Below are positions 45,501 to 54,030 of a DNA stretch of 64,000 nucleotides, piece after piece. Numbering within the stretch: position 1 is the first letter of the stretch; each line of letters opens with the position of its first letter. A program made the position numbers and the translations under genes. Origin of the DNA: Silurus meridionalis (taxonomy: Eukaryota > Chordata > Actinopteri > Siluriformes > Siluridae); assembly GCF_014805685.1 (NCBI RefSeq), contig NC_060891.1, positions 29,115,379 through 29,179,378 of the forward strand, read 5' to 3'. The notes beneath the pieces were generated by a model. It made no database searches and was not told the origin of the DNA. It saw only the letters and a program-made list of their open reading frames with translations.

Positions 45501-48500
45501 CGGTGAGTGGGACCATGAAACTCGCGGACGAGGAATGGAGTACAGTGACGTGGGAGGCAAAGACGACCCTGTCCATCTAGAACGATTGCGGAGTCAGTAG
45601 CACCCTGACTCGTCCAAAATAGGCGATCAGCAGGTGAAGCCGAAGCCTGCAGTGAAGAGAGGTCCATGTCAGGTAGAACAGCGCTGATCATGGTTTTAAC
45701 AGACACCATGGCTGGCGATAAATCTGGTGGCAGTGGGCGTGAGGCCGCAGCTTGCTTAGCCATGCGGTCGGCGAGACTATTACCCCGCACCTCGTCTGTA
45801 TCACCAGAGGAGTGCGCCTTAGTTTTTACAATAGCCAACGAACGGGGCAGGTGGCAGGCAGTGATTAGATCTTGTACTAATGATGCGTGTGAAATGGGTT
45901 TGCCATCAGCAGTAGTGAAGCCCCGAGATTGCCAGATACGGCCGAAATCGTGAGCTACCCCGAAGGCATAACGAGAGTCAGTATAAATTGTGACGTCAGT
46001 GTCTTCCGCGAGGACACAGGCGCAGGTAAGAGCGAAGAGTTCAGCAGCCTGTGCAGAAGAAAAAGGAAGAGAGAAAGACTCAAGGACAGTGTTAGGCAGG
46101 CGACAAACAGCATAACCACAAAAATAAACACCATCACTAGGTTTGGAGCAGGAACCATCAACAAAGAGAACATCGCCTATCTGTAAGGGAACAGAGGATA
46201 GGTCAGGGCGAATACTGGTGTCATTGACAATTTCGGTGAGGCAATCATGGTCGGAGCCCCCATACAGTCATCCCGTGCGTTAAGCAGGCGCTGTAGGGCG
46301 TGAGCTACAGTGTCATGGGAAGACGAGGGACGTATAGTTAACTGCTCAGTGGCCAACAAAACAGTCTCATACCCTGAGCGACGTTGTGAAGACATGTGCT
46401 GTGTGTTTAGATTGCGTAATATCTGTGTTACCTGATGTGAGGTGTGCAGAATCAGAGGATGAGATAGAACGATCTTTTCAGCATCAGTTACCATCAGAGC
46501 ACAGGAGGCAACGGCACGAAGACAGACCGGCAAACCCTGAGCCACGGAGTCAAGGGATTTTGAAAGAAACGCACAAGGTCGCATGCCTCCCCCATGTGCC
46601 TGAGCCAACACCCCTGGTTGAGTTGCCACGTACAGGTGGAACGGAAGGCTGTAGTTAGGCAGTCCCAGTGTGGGAGCCGTACACAGGGCTCGTTTCAAGG
46701 CCCCGAAGGCGGCCAGCATTTCCGGATTCCATGTCAAGGGCGCGGTTGAGGGATCAGAGTGCTTCACTGCAGTGCGCAGACACTTGTCATACAAAAAGCA
46801 GTCTGGAATCCACTGACGGCAGTAGTTGATAAGGCCGAGGAAAGCCTGCAATGCCTGTTTAGTGGCGGGCCGCTGAGTGTCCATGATGACTTGTATTCGT
46901 TCAGCAGTCAGTTTCCTGGAGCCCTGAGAAAGTTCATAGCCCAGGTACCGGACAAGGTTCTGGCAGAACTGTAGTTTCGTCTTGGATACTTTGAAACCCT
47001 TTTCAGCCATGTGCTTGATAAGGGCCAGGGTGGCCGCCTGGCAGGTGTCATAGTCGGTAGCAGTTACCAGGAGATCATCAGCGTACTGTAGAACCACTGA
47101 ATCAGGGGGGAGGCAGAGGCTCGACAGGGCGTTCTTGACCGTGGTCGCGAAGACCGCGGGGGAATCGATATACCCCTGTGGCAGCCTAGTCCACGTGTAC
47201 TGCTGCCCCCTGTGTGTGAAGGCCAAGAGAGGCTGCGTCTCCTTCACTACAGGAACACTGAAGAAAGCAGAGCAGAGGTCAATTACAGAAAATACTGTAT
47301 GAGTACATGGATTTGAGGCTATGATGGAGGAGACGTCAGGGACAATTGGTGCGACTGGAATAATCAGTTCGTTTATTTTTCGCAGATCTTGGGTGAATCT
47401 CCACGAGCCATCTGGTTTTGGAATATGAGTAACAGGTGTGTTGTATTCTATATTAGCCACTGGAGGTGGTTCGGGGTCGCGGTCAGGCGCATTGGGCAAT
47501 ACCTCTTTTTTTTTCCCCCCGAATAAGGCGGCGGTTTAGCGAGAGAAATGGAGAGTGGTATGGGAGCCAAAAGACCAGGATCTGTTCGGTTCCCAGGTTT
47601 TGGAATACCCCTCAACACTCTTTTTGGAGTGTAAATGTTTTTACGTTCGTCCCAGATTTTCTTCATCTCATACCATCGCCCATAACATTCCCGCATCTAA
47701 CCGAGATTCCATTGTGGATCTCCGAGGCGTTCATAAATCATGCGATACGCGGAGGCTAAATATCCTGGGTCGAATGTACTCTCTCTGGGGTAAGGTGGAA
47801 TCTGAGGGGTTGCCTCAGTCCAACCAGCTAAATTGTCAAGATAAGGGGTAACGAAGTATGTTAGACCACAACGTTGCATCCAAACAGAAGGCGTCTCTCC
47901 AGGCTCAGGCTTAGGGTATGAGTTTCCCATTTTAAAATACCAACACCAATACTTATCAGCAATACAGGCAAGAGACACAGAGAGAATATTTTCCTTTTGT
48001 TTTACAGCACGCTCTGCTCAGTAATACCAATACTGAGGTCTACCTTCCCCTGAAGGAGATATCCTAGTCCAAATACTGCCAACCAGGTAGTCAATCAGAC
48101 ATGTCTTACCTGGTCGAGAGTATCACGTCGGGGTCACCAAATTGTAAGAAAGATCCCTGCCCTCTCGCCTGTGTCTCTTCTCTGCAAGGCCTTAGAGCGC
48201 TCCGGAGCAATGAAAGAACAACCCACACGATTAAAATCAAGTCTGGTTTATTCAATACAACTGCTCAAAGAACTGGGCTGCAAAGCAGGGTATATGTACA
48301 CATCAGTCCAAGCCATAGTGCGTAGGAAAGGCGGAGAGGTCATTGCGACACGGACAGAGTTATCGTGTGTTGACAGAGATAGTCAGAAACACATGTGCGT
48401 AAGAAAAGGGAACAGGATGTGCTTATAGCTATCTTCTAACTGAACGCCCTTGGTCTTCTAACATCCAGTCACGCGATAGCACAAAATGTACAGGTCAGCA

Positions 48501-48915
48501 AAGACAGGAGCATCCTGTCTCCAAGAAGGTCAAGATGGGAAGGTTCGCCAAGGCTACTAAAGAATACATTTCAACACTCTGGATAAGGGCGTCTGCTAAA
48601 TGGTGCAGATGTAAATGTAAATGTTCCTGAAGCCGGCTCGTTTCCCTCACAGATGCTGGTATGGGTTGGGCCCTTTGTTCTTGTTGGATCTCGCTCGGCC
48701 AGCATGGGTCCAGGTTTAAAAATGGCGTAAATTGAGTAGGCGAACAGATAAGAGCGGCTCTGTCATATGTAATGATGGACATCTTATATAAAGAAAATGG
48801 TAGATATGGAAATAAATAAAAAACTAAACAAAAACAAAGTGTAGCTGGAGCAGTCGTGATTTATACATATACACACACATACCAACACACACGCACACAC
48901 ATACACACACACACG

Positions 48916-48954
<39 letters not shown>

Positions 48955-49308
48955 TTAATATTGTCACTTTCAATATTTGGTTCTGCACCAACATCTCATA
49001 TTCTCCTTTCTTCTCCTCCTCCTTAATTTCTTTCATTCTTTCCCTTTTTCTCCTCTTCATGCTCTTCGTCCTGCAGGTCGTGGTGGGTTCCTCTGGCCAG
49101 GTCTGAACATTCCTGTAATTAAAGGCGGCACGATCCAGTCTTTCTCTAAACGAGGGGAGGCGGAGCAGCAGGAGTTGAGGGTGGAGCTTGAACGTCAGAG
49201 GGACGAGTGGGACAGGAAGAGGAAGATGAAGATTAAGAGAGAGAGAGGCTGGTCAGGAAACTGCTGGGGAGGAATCAGTCTTGGACACCCGGACCCAGGT
49301 CCCAACGG

Positions 49309-49348
<40 letters not shown>

Positions 49349-49666
49349 CTGTGTTACTTCAACCTGGTTTAGTGGATGTGATGTCAGTGACATTTTGATT
49401 GCCATGTGCAATAAACACACACACACACACACAGGCAGTAATAGTGGAGGTGGTGATGATGGAGTGTAAGTCACAGAGAGAGACTCTAATGTACCCTGGG
49501 GTCGCCGTAGCAACAAGCTCTCAAGTTCAGGAAGTATTTCTGTTTTTTTTTTTTCTTTCAAAAACACGCACTCACGCGCACACACTCACACACAAATTGT
49601 ACAAAAATGTTTATTGTTTTGTGTTTTTCAGAAACATATGAGGATTTTGACTGCCGTGTTATTGAG
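32413..49666 (+). CDS. mrps5: mrps5, mitochondrial ribosomal protein uS5m, N-terminal part (5 exons)
   Basis: uS5m is a nuclear-encoded protein of the small subunit of the mitochondrial ribosome, imported into the matrix. Five exons (32413-32461, 35560-35667, 36271-36396, 49077-49310, 49632-49666) join in frame with GT-AG introns, phase 1 for the first four, and give 184 residues without a stop. The protein begins [16 protein letters not shown], a basic mitochondrial-targeting-like leader. Conserved segments known from vertebrate MRPS5 follow: [79 protein letters not shown] and [12 protein letters not shown]. Vertebrate MRPS5 is about 430 residues; the S5 RNA-binding and C-terminal domains are not encoded before 64000. 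Introns are 3.1, 0.6, 12.7 and 0.3 kb and repeat-filled. Confidence 0.95.
32587..34951 (+). repeat. TG-rich minisatellite in mrps5 intron 1
   Basis: 2.4 kb built from a compound unit: (TG)n of 4 to about 30 copies followed by TAAGAGAGTGAGATGCAGG or variants (GATACAG, GATACG, AAGAAAGTTAAATACAGG). Roughly 70 copies are present. The complement is read as a 508-codon His/Thr/Leu frame, which is an artefact of the repeat. Confidence 0.95.
35132..35250 (+). repeat. 23-bp tandem repeat in intron 1
   Basis: Five copies of CTGTTTAGGACCAAGCCCG followed by CCCC, decaying toward the right. Confidence 0.88.
35560..35667 (+). CDS. mrps5: mrps5 exon 2
   Basis: 108 bp, phase 1 to phase 1. The acceptor is AACTTTAG at 35552-35559; the TTAG 8 bp earlier would put TAG in frame, so it was rejected. 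It encodes [19 protein letters not shown] and a final YSSFFNK, the latter conserved in human MRPS5. The donor is GTAAGC. Confidence 0.9.
35826..36264 (+). repeat. CA/TG microsatellites of intron 2
   Basis: CA-rich and TG-rich tracts lie at 35828-35918, a (TG)n at 35993-36029, a CA tract at 36133-36150 and a (TG)31 at 36202-36264. The motif CACTTTATATATAGATTTTG occurs twice, at about 35872 and 36149, showing a local duplication. Confidence 0.9.
36271..36396 (+). CDS. mrps5: mrps5 exon 3
   Basis: 126 bp, encoding [20 protein letters not shown] and a strongly basic [20 protein letters not shown], both highly conserved in vertebrate MRPS5. The acceptor GAGACAG follows directly after a (TG)31 tract and lacks a polypyrimidine tract. 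The donor is GTAACA. Confidence 0.95.
36404..36448 (+). repeat. (CA)n microsatellite at start of intron 3
   Basis: About 20 CA units starting 8 bp after the exon 3 donor, continuing to ACACACAGATGC. Confidence 0.9.
36829..37203 (+). pseudogene. Tc1 transposase D, N-terminal half
   Basis: An ATG at 36829 opens a helix-turn-helix region: [20 protein letters not shown], then [20 protein letters not shown]. It continues through [20 protein letters not shown] to [11 protein letters not shown], then the LINE begins. No frameshift is seen in this half. Confidence 0.9.
37205..38717 (-). mobile_element. L2-type LINE inserted in transposon D, antisense
   Basis: Starts with a TTCAATTCATCAATTCAG-type 3' end and contains a 267-codon reverse transcriptase frame. 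Insertion is between TTGCCAGAAA and GGAAAACATCTGG of the transposase gene; a short AGAAA/GGAAA similarity may be the target duplication. It is 5'-truncated, as usual for LINEs. Confidence 0.88.
37975..38778 (-). pseudogene. L2-type reverse transcriptase, active site mutated
   Basis: One open frame covers the palm ([20 protein letters not shown]), the catalytic box and the thumb ([32 protein letters not shown]). The YADD box reads [13 protein letters not shown], so both catalytic Asp residues are replaced by Tyr. The upstream endonuclease is missing. The first codons run into Tc1 sequence. Confidence 0.85.
38718..39278 (+). pseudogene. Tc1 transposase D, catalytic half
   Basis: Frames 38802-39074 and 39090-39278 hold [17 protein letters not shown] and [18 protein letters not shown]. 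In the first motif the usual QDNDPKH has become QENDPKH; the second Asp of the triad (in DPKH) remains. The first Asp segment reads TTTGGGGAAAATACTCTGTG, giving a stop where Trp is expected. It ends at 39276-39278. Confidence 0.82.
39535..39713 (+). repeat. CA-rich microsatellite
   Basis: (CA)18 at the start, then degenerate ACACA/CATACA repeats. Confidence 0.85.
39714..41862 (+). mobile_element. CR1/Rex1-like LINE, internally deleted copy
   Basis: Same family as 15419-18975, with the same start (AAGATGGCGACGTGGG) and the same ACAATAAAAG tail. Large deletions remove the first half of the endonuclease and the catalytic FADD and thumb region. Remaining pieces include [24 protein letters not shown]-like [19 protein letters not shown] and [20 protein letters not shown]. 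Confidence 0.85.
40842..41525 (+). pseudogene. LINE reverse transcriptase remnant
   Basis: Frames 40842-41258 and 41259-41525 cover fingers and part of the palm ([37 protein letters not shown]). The catalytic FADD segment is deleted after THDC. GAPQGC has become GAPPGC. Confidence 0.8.
41863..42003 (+). repeat. CA-rich microsatellite
   Basis: Degenerate ACACAC and CATACA tracts between two LINE fragments. Confidence 0.85.
42105..42600 (+). mobile_element. L2-type LINE C-terminal fragment
   Basis: Reads [38 protein letters not shown] and CNSLPD-like text with several frame breaks. It corresponds to the end of the reverse transcriptase ORF of the L2 type. Confidence 0.78.
42601..43570 (-). 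mobile_element. LINE endonuclease fragment, antisense
   Basis: The minus-strand frame 42682-43128 starts [20 protein letters not shown], the end of an APE endonuclease, and continues with [14 protein letters not shown] and a [18 protein letters not shown] segment. 43175-43495 holds the first part. The family is a relative of the CR1/Rex1-like LINEs in the window, but not the same subfamily as 15419-18975. Confidence 0.78.
43610..43653 (+). mobile_element. L2 3' tail, left part before retrovirus insertion
   Basis: GAGCACTTTTGTACATCGCT then CTG. The tail continues CTCTGGATAAGGGCGTCTGC at 48577, showing that the retrovirus landed inside it. Confidence 0.88.
43654..44089 (-). repeat. 3' LTR of the retrovirus
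   Basis: 436 bp. On the minus strand it begins TGTTGAAATGTATTC and ends GGATCTTTCTTACA. A TTTATTCAAT stretch near 43757 gives AATAAA on the minus strand as polyadenylation signal. Confidence 0.92.
44091..44101 (-). other. Polypurine tract of the retrovirus
   Basis: The minus strand reads AAAAGAGGGGA immediately before the 3' LTR, the expected primer for plus-strand DNA synthesis. Confidence 0.85.
44126..44251 (-). pseudogene. Possible env leader remnant
   Basis: The minus-strand frame has a Met at 44251 followed by a hydrophobic signal-peptide-like stretch ([20 protein letters not shown]) and 20 hydrophilic residues. It then meets a stop at 44126-44128. Its position after integrase matches env. 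No surface or transmembrane subunit is present. Confidence 0.4.
44546..46262 (-). pseudogene. Retroviral pol: RNase H and integrase
   Basis: One open minus-strand frame from about 46262 to the stop at 44546-44548. RNase H shows [29 protein letters not shown] and [11 protein letters not shown] (Asp-Glu-Asp-Asp). Integrase follows: a His-His-Cys-Cys zinc domain ([15 protein letters not shown]), catalytic core with [18 protein letters not shown] and [10 protein letters not shown] (DDE), and a C-terminal beta-barrel-like part ([14 protein letters not shown]) ending RLKHAPQ. All catalytic residues are kept. The frame is out of register with the reverse transcriptase by one base at about 46258-46262. 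Confidence 0.93.
46177..47499 (-). pseudogene. Retroviral pol: reverse transcriptase and connection, N-terminally deleted
   Basis: 440 codons. It begins within the fingers ([20 protein letters not shown]) and has [13 protein letters not shown] with the first catalytic Asp, [12 protein letters not shown] and the active-site [11 protein letters not shown]. After the connection domain it ends out of frame at 46177-46179. The protease and first part of reverse transcriptase are lost in the gag-pol deletion. The ORF has no internal stop, consistent with a young insertion. Confidence 0.93.
47448..47930 (-). pseudogene. Retroviral gag N-terminus (matrix) with late-domain motif
   Basis: The Met at 47930 starts [14 protein letters not shown], a myristoylation-type N-terminus typical of matrix. 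A TAG at 47697-47699 interrupts it after about 77 residues. The same frame continues [20 protein letters not shown] to a PPPY late-domain motif ([11 protein letters not shown]). It then runs into a G6A9 homopolymer (47506-47520), after which pol is in another frame. Capsid and nucleocapsid are absent. Confidence 0.82.
48122..48139 (-). other. Primer-binding site, tRNA-Trp
   Basis: The + strand reads ATCACGTCGGGGTCACCA, identical to the 3' 18 bases of mature vertebrate tRNA-Trp. It lies 3 bp from the 5' LTR. On the minus strand it is the sequence complementary to the tRNA primer. Confidence 0.9.
48143..48576 (-). repeat. 5' LTR of the retrovirus
   Basis: 434 bp, about 98-99 percent identical by eye to 43654-44089, with five substitutions and two one-base indels. 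It is bounded by TGTTGAA and TTACA on the minus strand. Confidence 0.92.
48577..48626 (+). mobile_element. L2 3' tail, right part after retrovirus insertion
   Basis: CTCTGGATAAGGGCGTCTGC then TAAATGGTGCAGATGTAAATG. It continues the tail begun at 43610. From here to 48867 nothing further is recognised. Confidence 0.88.
48868..48952 (+). repeat. (CA)n microsatellite in intron 3
   Basis: Interrupted ACACAC tract with a pure run of about 16 units at its right end. Confidence 0.92.
49077..49310 (+). CDS. mrps5: mrps5 exon 4
   Basis: 234 bp (78 codons), acceptor CTTCGTCCTGCAG with a good pyrimidine tract upstream. It encodes [20 protein letters not shown], an acidic/basic helix ([20 protein letters not shown]), [15 protein letters not shown] and [15 protein letters not shown]. 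These match vertebrate MRPS5 in order. The donor GAG/GTGTGT is the first unit of a (GT)n tract. Confidence 0.96.
49311..49339 (+). repeat. (GT)n microsatellite forming the exon 4 donor
   Basis: 14 GT units start exactly at the splice donor, followed by (GA)n. A (CA)n lies further into the same 321-bp intron at 49412-49434. Confidence 0.92.
49632..49666 (+). CDS. mrps5: mrps5 exon 5
   Basis: 35 bp, acceptor TTTTTCAG, donor GAG/GTGAGT. It encodes [12 protein letters not shown] and ends in phase 0. Human MRPS5 has ETYEDFDTRILE at this point, followed by the S5 domain, which is not found downstream in the window. Confidence 0.92.
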
Positions 49667-49857
49667 GTGAGTGAATACACATCCTGTGTGTGTGTGTGTG
49701 TGTGTGTGAGAGTCAGTAATAAAAATCTACTGTGTTCTGTATAATGATAAAACAGGAGACAGGTTCGCAGTAGAGAAGGGACAGGTATCTAGATAAATAA
49801 ACAAATAAATAAATATTGTATAAATGTATAAATTGTAAAATAAAAAAAATAAAAAAG
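49667..49857. other. mrps5: Start of mrps5 intron 5
   Basis: A (TG)n at about 49686-49708, then AT-rich sequence. No exon. Confidence 0.6.
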
Positions 49858-52245
49858 TTTATTTCAGAATCAGAAATAACTTTTTTACCAAGTATGTTTA
49901 CACACACACGGAATTTGACTTGACATCAGGAGCTCCAGTGCAGAAGTACAGACATAATGTAGCAACAGTAAAGCAGACAGTTACATCATGCAGAATATAC
50001 AGAGTTAAAATGTTGTTAAATAAATGTACAGATGTTATTTACAAGTGTTCAGTTTATAAATGGAAAATATTGTAAAATATTGTAATTGTTCATGCTGATT
50101 ATATCCTGCGCCTTTTGTGCCTGGTGTTCTGGTGGACGAGGTTTTGTAGCACCGACCAGAAGGCAACAGTTTGAAGAGAAAGTGGGCTCGGTGTGTGGGG
50201 TCCAAAGTGATTTTCTTAGCCCTTTTCTCCACTCTGGATGAGTAAAGATCTTGAAGATTGGGCAGTGGGGCACTAATAATCCTCTCAGCAGTCCTGACCG
50301 TCCGCTGAAGTCTCCTGATGTCTGATTTTGTAGCTGAACCAAACCAGACAGTTAAAGATCTACACAGGACAGACTCAATGATGGCCGAGTAGAACTGTTT
50401 CTGCAGCTCCTGTGGCAGGTTGAATTTCCTCGGTTGACGAAGGAACTACAACCTCTGCTGGGCCTTTTAAGCAATGGAGTCAATGTTATTGTCCCACTTC
50501 AGGTCCTGAGATGGTGGTACCCAGAAACTTGAATGACTCCACTGTTGTTACCGTGCTGTTCATCTGTTCATGATGGTGAGTCGGGGGAGTGCTGTGGGAT
50601 TTCTCTTGAAGTCCACGATCATCTTCACTGTTTTGAGCGTGTTGAGCTCCAGCTTGCACCAGACAACCAGCTCTTTAACCGCCTGTCTGTAAGCAGACTC
50701 ATCTCTACCCTGGATGAGGCAGATGACTGTGGTGTTGTCCGCAACCTTCAGGAGCTTGACAAAGGGTTTTTTTGAGGTGCAGTCGTTTGTGTACAGTGAA
50801 AAGAGCAGTGGGGAAGAGAACACAACCCTGGGGAGCACCAGTGCTGATAGTGAGAGACCTGGATGCGAGTTTGTCCAGCCTCACTGTCTGCTGCCTGATC
50901 CACAGAGAGATTGGGGTGGGCACGGGAATCTGGGTCAGTTTGGCTGAGAGAAGGTCAGGAATAATGGTGTTGAAGGCCGAACTGAAGTCTACAAGGTAGA
51001 TCCTTACTTAGGTCCCAGGTCTGTCGAAATGTTGCAATATATAGTGCAGTCCCATGTTGACTGCATCATCTGCAGACCTATTTGCTCTGTAGGCAAACTG
51101 AAGGGGATCCAGCTGAGGTTCAGTGATGTCCTTCAGGTGGGCCAGGACCAGTCTTTTAAATGACTTCATGGTCATTTGCGAGATGTGAGAGCAACAGGTC
51201 TGTAATCATTGGAACCAGAGATTTTAGGTTTTTTTGGGGACCGGAATGATCGTGGAGCATTTGAAGATGGGAGCCAGTTGGTCAGCACAGACTTTTAGGC
51301 AGGCAGGTGAAACACCGGCTGGGCCAGAAGCTTTTCTAGTCGTCTGTCTTCTGAAGACTCGTTTCACATCCTCTACACATACCATAAGCGCAGGTTGAAT
51401 GGAGAGGGAGGCAGGAAGGGGTCTTGCAGAGAGGGTAGGTGAATGTGTGAATTGCAGATCAGAGGGGTGGCGGGTGCTAAACTGGGCTTTTCAAACCGAC
51501 AAGAGAACACATTCTGATTTTCAGCCAGTTTGTTGATTTTCCACAGACTGAAAGTGGTGTCTTGTACTTGGTGATGTACCTCAGATCAGTCCATACTGAC
51601 GCTGGGTCATTGGCTGAAAACTGTTTTTCCAGCTGTTCAGAGTAATTTTTTTGCCAATCTGATCTCCTTTGTTAGTTTGTTCCTGGCCTGGTTATACAAG
51701 CTTTTATCCCAACTTCTGTAAGCATCTTCTTCAGCATAACGAATGATAATGAATAAATGATAAGAATGAACTGGTGGGGATGCACATATCCTCACAGAAA
51801 CTGATGTATGAAGTTACAGTCTCTGTGAGCTCGTCCAGATCAATGCAGGTGAAGCAGGCTTGTAAATCCTGCTCTGCTTCATTAGTCCATCTTTTAACAG
51901 TCCTTAGTACAGGTTTATCTGATTTCAGTTTCTGCCTGTAGGTTGGTATGAGATGAACTAGATGGTGATCAGAGAGTCCCAAAGCTGCTCGTGGAACAGA
52001 GTGATATGATCCTTTATTGGGGTGTGACAGTGATCCAATATATTACTGTCTCTGGTGGGACATGTAACATGTCTGTATTTTGACCGTACAGGGGAAAGAT
52101 TCACTTTGTTATAATCTTCAAGAATGATTAAAGAGAGTCTGGGTACCTTTGCTCTGTTTCAGTTATATGTTCCGCCAGCTGTTGCAGCGCTGCGTTTACT
52201 CAAGCGTGTGGAGGACCGTACACATTAACGAGAATGAAATATAAT
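49858..52245 (-). mobile_element. CR1/Rex1-like LINE, antisense, long degraded copy
   Basis: Read on the minus strand: 3' end at about 49860, C-terminus (KRAKKITLDPTHRAHFLFKL, LLPSGR), palm region at 50560-50920 and endonuclease end at 51731-52240 ([20 protein letters not shown]). It is related to the LINE at 15419 but a different subfamily. All frames are broken. Confidence 0.8.
50560..50923 (-). pseudogene. LINE reverse transcriptase palm, mutated
   Basis: Contains [11 protein letters not shown], and where the related LINE has [11 protein letters not shown] this copy has VADNTTVICL, so the second catalytic Asp is changed to Asn. YRQAVKELVVWC and a KMIVDFKRNPT segment follow. Confidence 0.75.
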
Positions 52246-52261
52246 TTATACAGGAGGGATT

Positions 52262-52735
52262 TATATATTCATATAAATCCCTCCTCTCCCACAAACCCCT
52301 CCTCCTTTCATATAAATCCTCCTCCCACAAACCCCTCCTCCTTTCATATAAATCCTTCTCCCACAAACCCCTCCTACTTTCATATAAATCCCTCCTGTCC
52401 CACAAACCCCTCCTCCTTTCATATAAATCCCTCCTCTCCCACAAACCCCTCCTCCTTTCATATAAACTCTTCCTCTTCCACAAACCCCTCCTCCTTTCAT
52501 ATAATCCCTCCTCTCCCACAAACCCCTCCTCCTTTCATATAAACTCTTCCTCTTCCACAAACCCCTCCTACTTTCATATAAACTCTTCCTCTTCCACAAA
52601 CTCCTCCTCATCTCATATAAACTCCCCACAATCTCCTCCTTTTTTCCCCACAAACCCCTTCCCTTTCATATAAACTCCTTCCCCACACACTCCTCCACCC
52701 ACAAACCCCTCCTTCTTGCATATAAACCTCTCAGC
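52262..52735 (+). repeat. 36/39-bp minisatellite
   Basis: About twelve copies of a unit typified by CCTCCTCTCCCACAAACCC followed by CTCCTCCTTTCATATAAATC, with 36- and 39-bp versions, decaying rightwards. Open frames on both strands are repeat artefacts. Confidence 0.92.
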
Positions 52736-52783
52736 CTTGTTTTTAGCGTTCACTGAGGCTGACTGGTACACAAGTCATACCTC

Positions 52784-53024
52784 TTTCACTGTGTGTGTCT
52801 GTGGGAGCACGTCAACTTGTGTGTGTGTGTCTGTGGGAGCATGTCAGCGTGTGTGTGTGTGTGTATGTATGTGTCTGTGGGAGCACATTTGTGTGTTATA
52901 CTCATTCTCTCTGTAACGATAGAGGAGGTGAGAGGGTGCTTCTGGATCCTCGTAATTTTTAATGTCAGTAATAATAATATGTCATGCAGTGTTAAAATCA
53001 CACACACACACACACACACACAGT
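52784..53024 (+). repeat. TG-rich repeats with CTGTGGGAGCA motif
   Basis: Three copies of TGTGTCTGTGGGAGCA in TG-rich sequence (52786-52890), then a (CA)n at 52999-53022. Confidence 0.85.
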
Positions 53025-53225
53025 AAGTGAAAGTGATGGTTGGAACTTCTGTCCACTTCTAAAGGTGCATTAATTAAATCAGAAGCTTCCAGTAAGCTCT
53101 AAAGTCTCAGCCAAGGACGTGTAGAGTACTGCCAAGAGAGAGAAGAAGAGAAAGAGAGATGGGGACCAAAATCATCATCTTCCAAAAAAGATCCAGCTTT
53201 CAGAGAACCGAACACACATTTAGGT
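53025..53225. other. Unassigned DNA
   Basis: Includes a purine-rich stretch GAGAGAGAAGAAGAGAAAG near 53136. No exon or repeat family recognised. Confidence 0.4.
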
Positions 53226-53787
53226 TATGAAGCCACACACACCACACAACACCACACACACACACACACACACACACACAATACACAATAACACACACAC
53301 ACAATAATAATAATAACACACACACACACACACACACCACACACACACACAACCAATACACAATAACACACACACACACCACACACACACACAACCAATA
53401 CACAATAACACACACACACAATAACACACCACACAACCAATACACAATAACACACACACACACCAACACACACACCAACACACACAACCAACACACAACA
53501 CACAACCAACACACACACCAATACACAATAACACACCCCAACACACACACCAACACACTACCAACACACCACACACCAACACACACCAACACACACTACG
53601 CACACCACACACACACACACAATAACACACCACCGACACACACAACACACACACAACCAACACACATCACACACCACACAGGCTACGCACACACCACACA
53701 CACGCAACACCAACACACGCACCACCAACACACATGACACACCACCAACACGCTACCAACACACACACCACACACCAACACACACCC
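53226..53787 (+). repeat. CA-rich complex satellite
   Basis: 560 bp composed of ACACAC, ACACCA, ACAACC and AATAACAC words. It gives long but meaningless Val/Cys-rich frames on the minus strand. Confidence 0.92.
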
Positions 53788-53866
53788 TTGCAGCCAATTA
53801 CAAATTGCGCCACCTACTGGGAGCACAAACTATAGTTTCTATTATATTGTTAATATAGTAATAGTA

Positions 53867-53867
<1 letters not shown>

Positions 53868-53905
<38 letters not shown>

Positions 53906-54030
53906 CATCATAGTTTATTATTCCTGAATGACTTTTATTTCTGGTGTTATGTTCTGTACTTTGTACGAATTCAAATATTTATCATCCAATAAAGCAAACT
54001 TTAAATCCTGAATCTAAAGAGTTGGATACA

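Larger units (their letters stand above)
43654..48576 (-). mobile_element. Endogenous retrovirus, antisense, defective, with TSD CTCTG
   Basis: 4.9 kb with LTRs at 43654-44089 and 48143-48576. The 5-bp duplication CTCTG is at 43649-43653 and 48577-48581. On the minus strand the order is 5' LTR, primer site, Gag N-terminus, pol (reverse transcriptase, RNase H, integrase), a short env-leader-like stretch, polypurine tract and 3' LTR. Capsid, nucleocapsid, protease, the start of reverse transcriptase and nearly all of env are deleted. Pol motifs resemble gamma/epsilon-type (class I) retroviruses. The LTRs differ by about five substitutions and two indels, so the insertion is recent. It cannot encode infectious virus as it stands. 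Confidence 0.93.

Noticed and set aside
48122..48139. Fragment of a tRNA-Trp gene
   Set aside because: Only the last 18 bases including CCA are present, next to the LTR, exactly where a retroviral primer site must be. Genomic tRNA genes lack CCA.
53200..53740. Val/Cys-rich membrane-like frames on the minus strand
   Set aside because: Complement of CA-rich satellite DNA; the hydrophobicity follows from TGTGTG codons.
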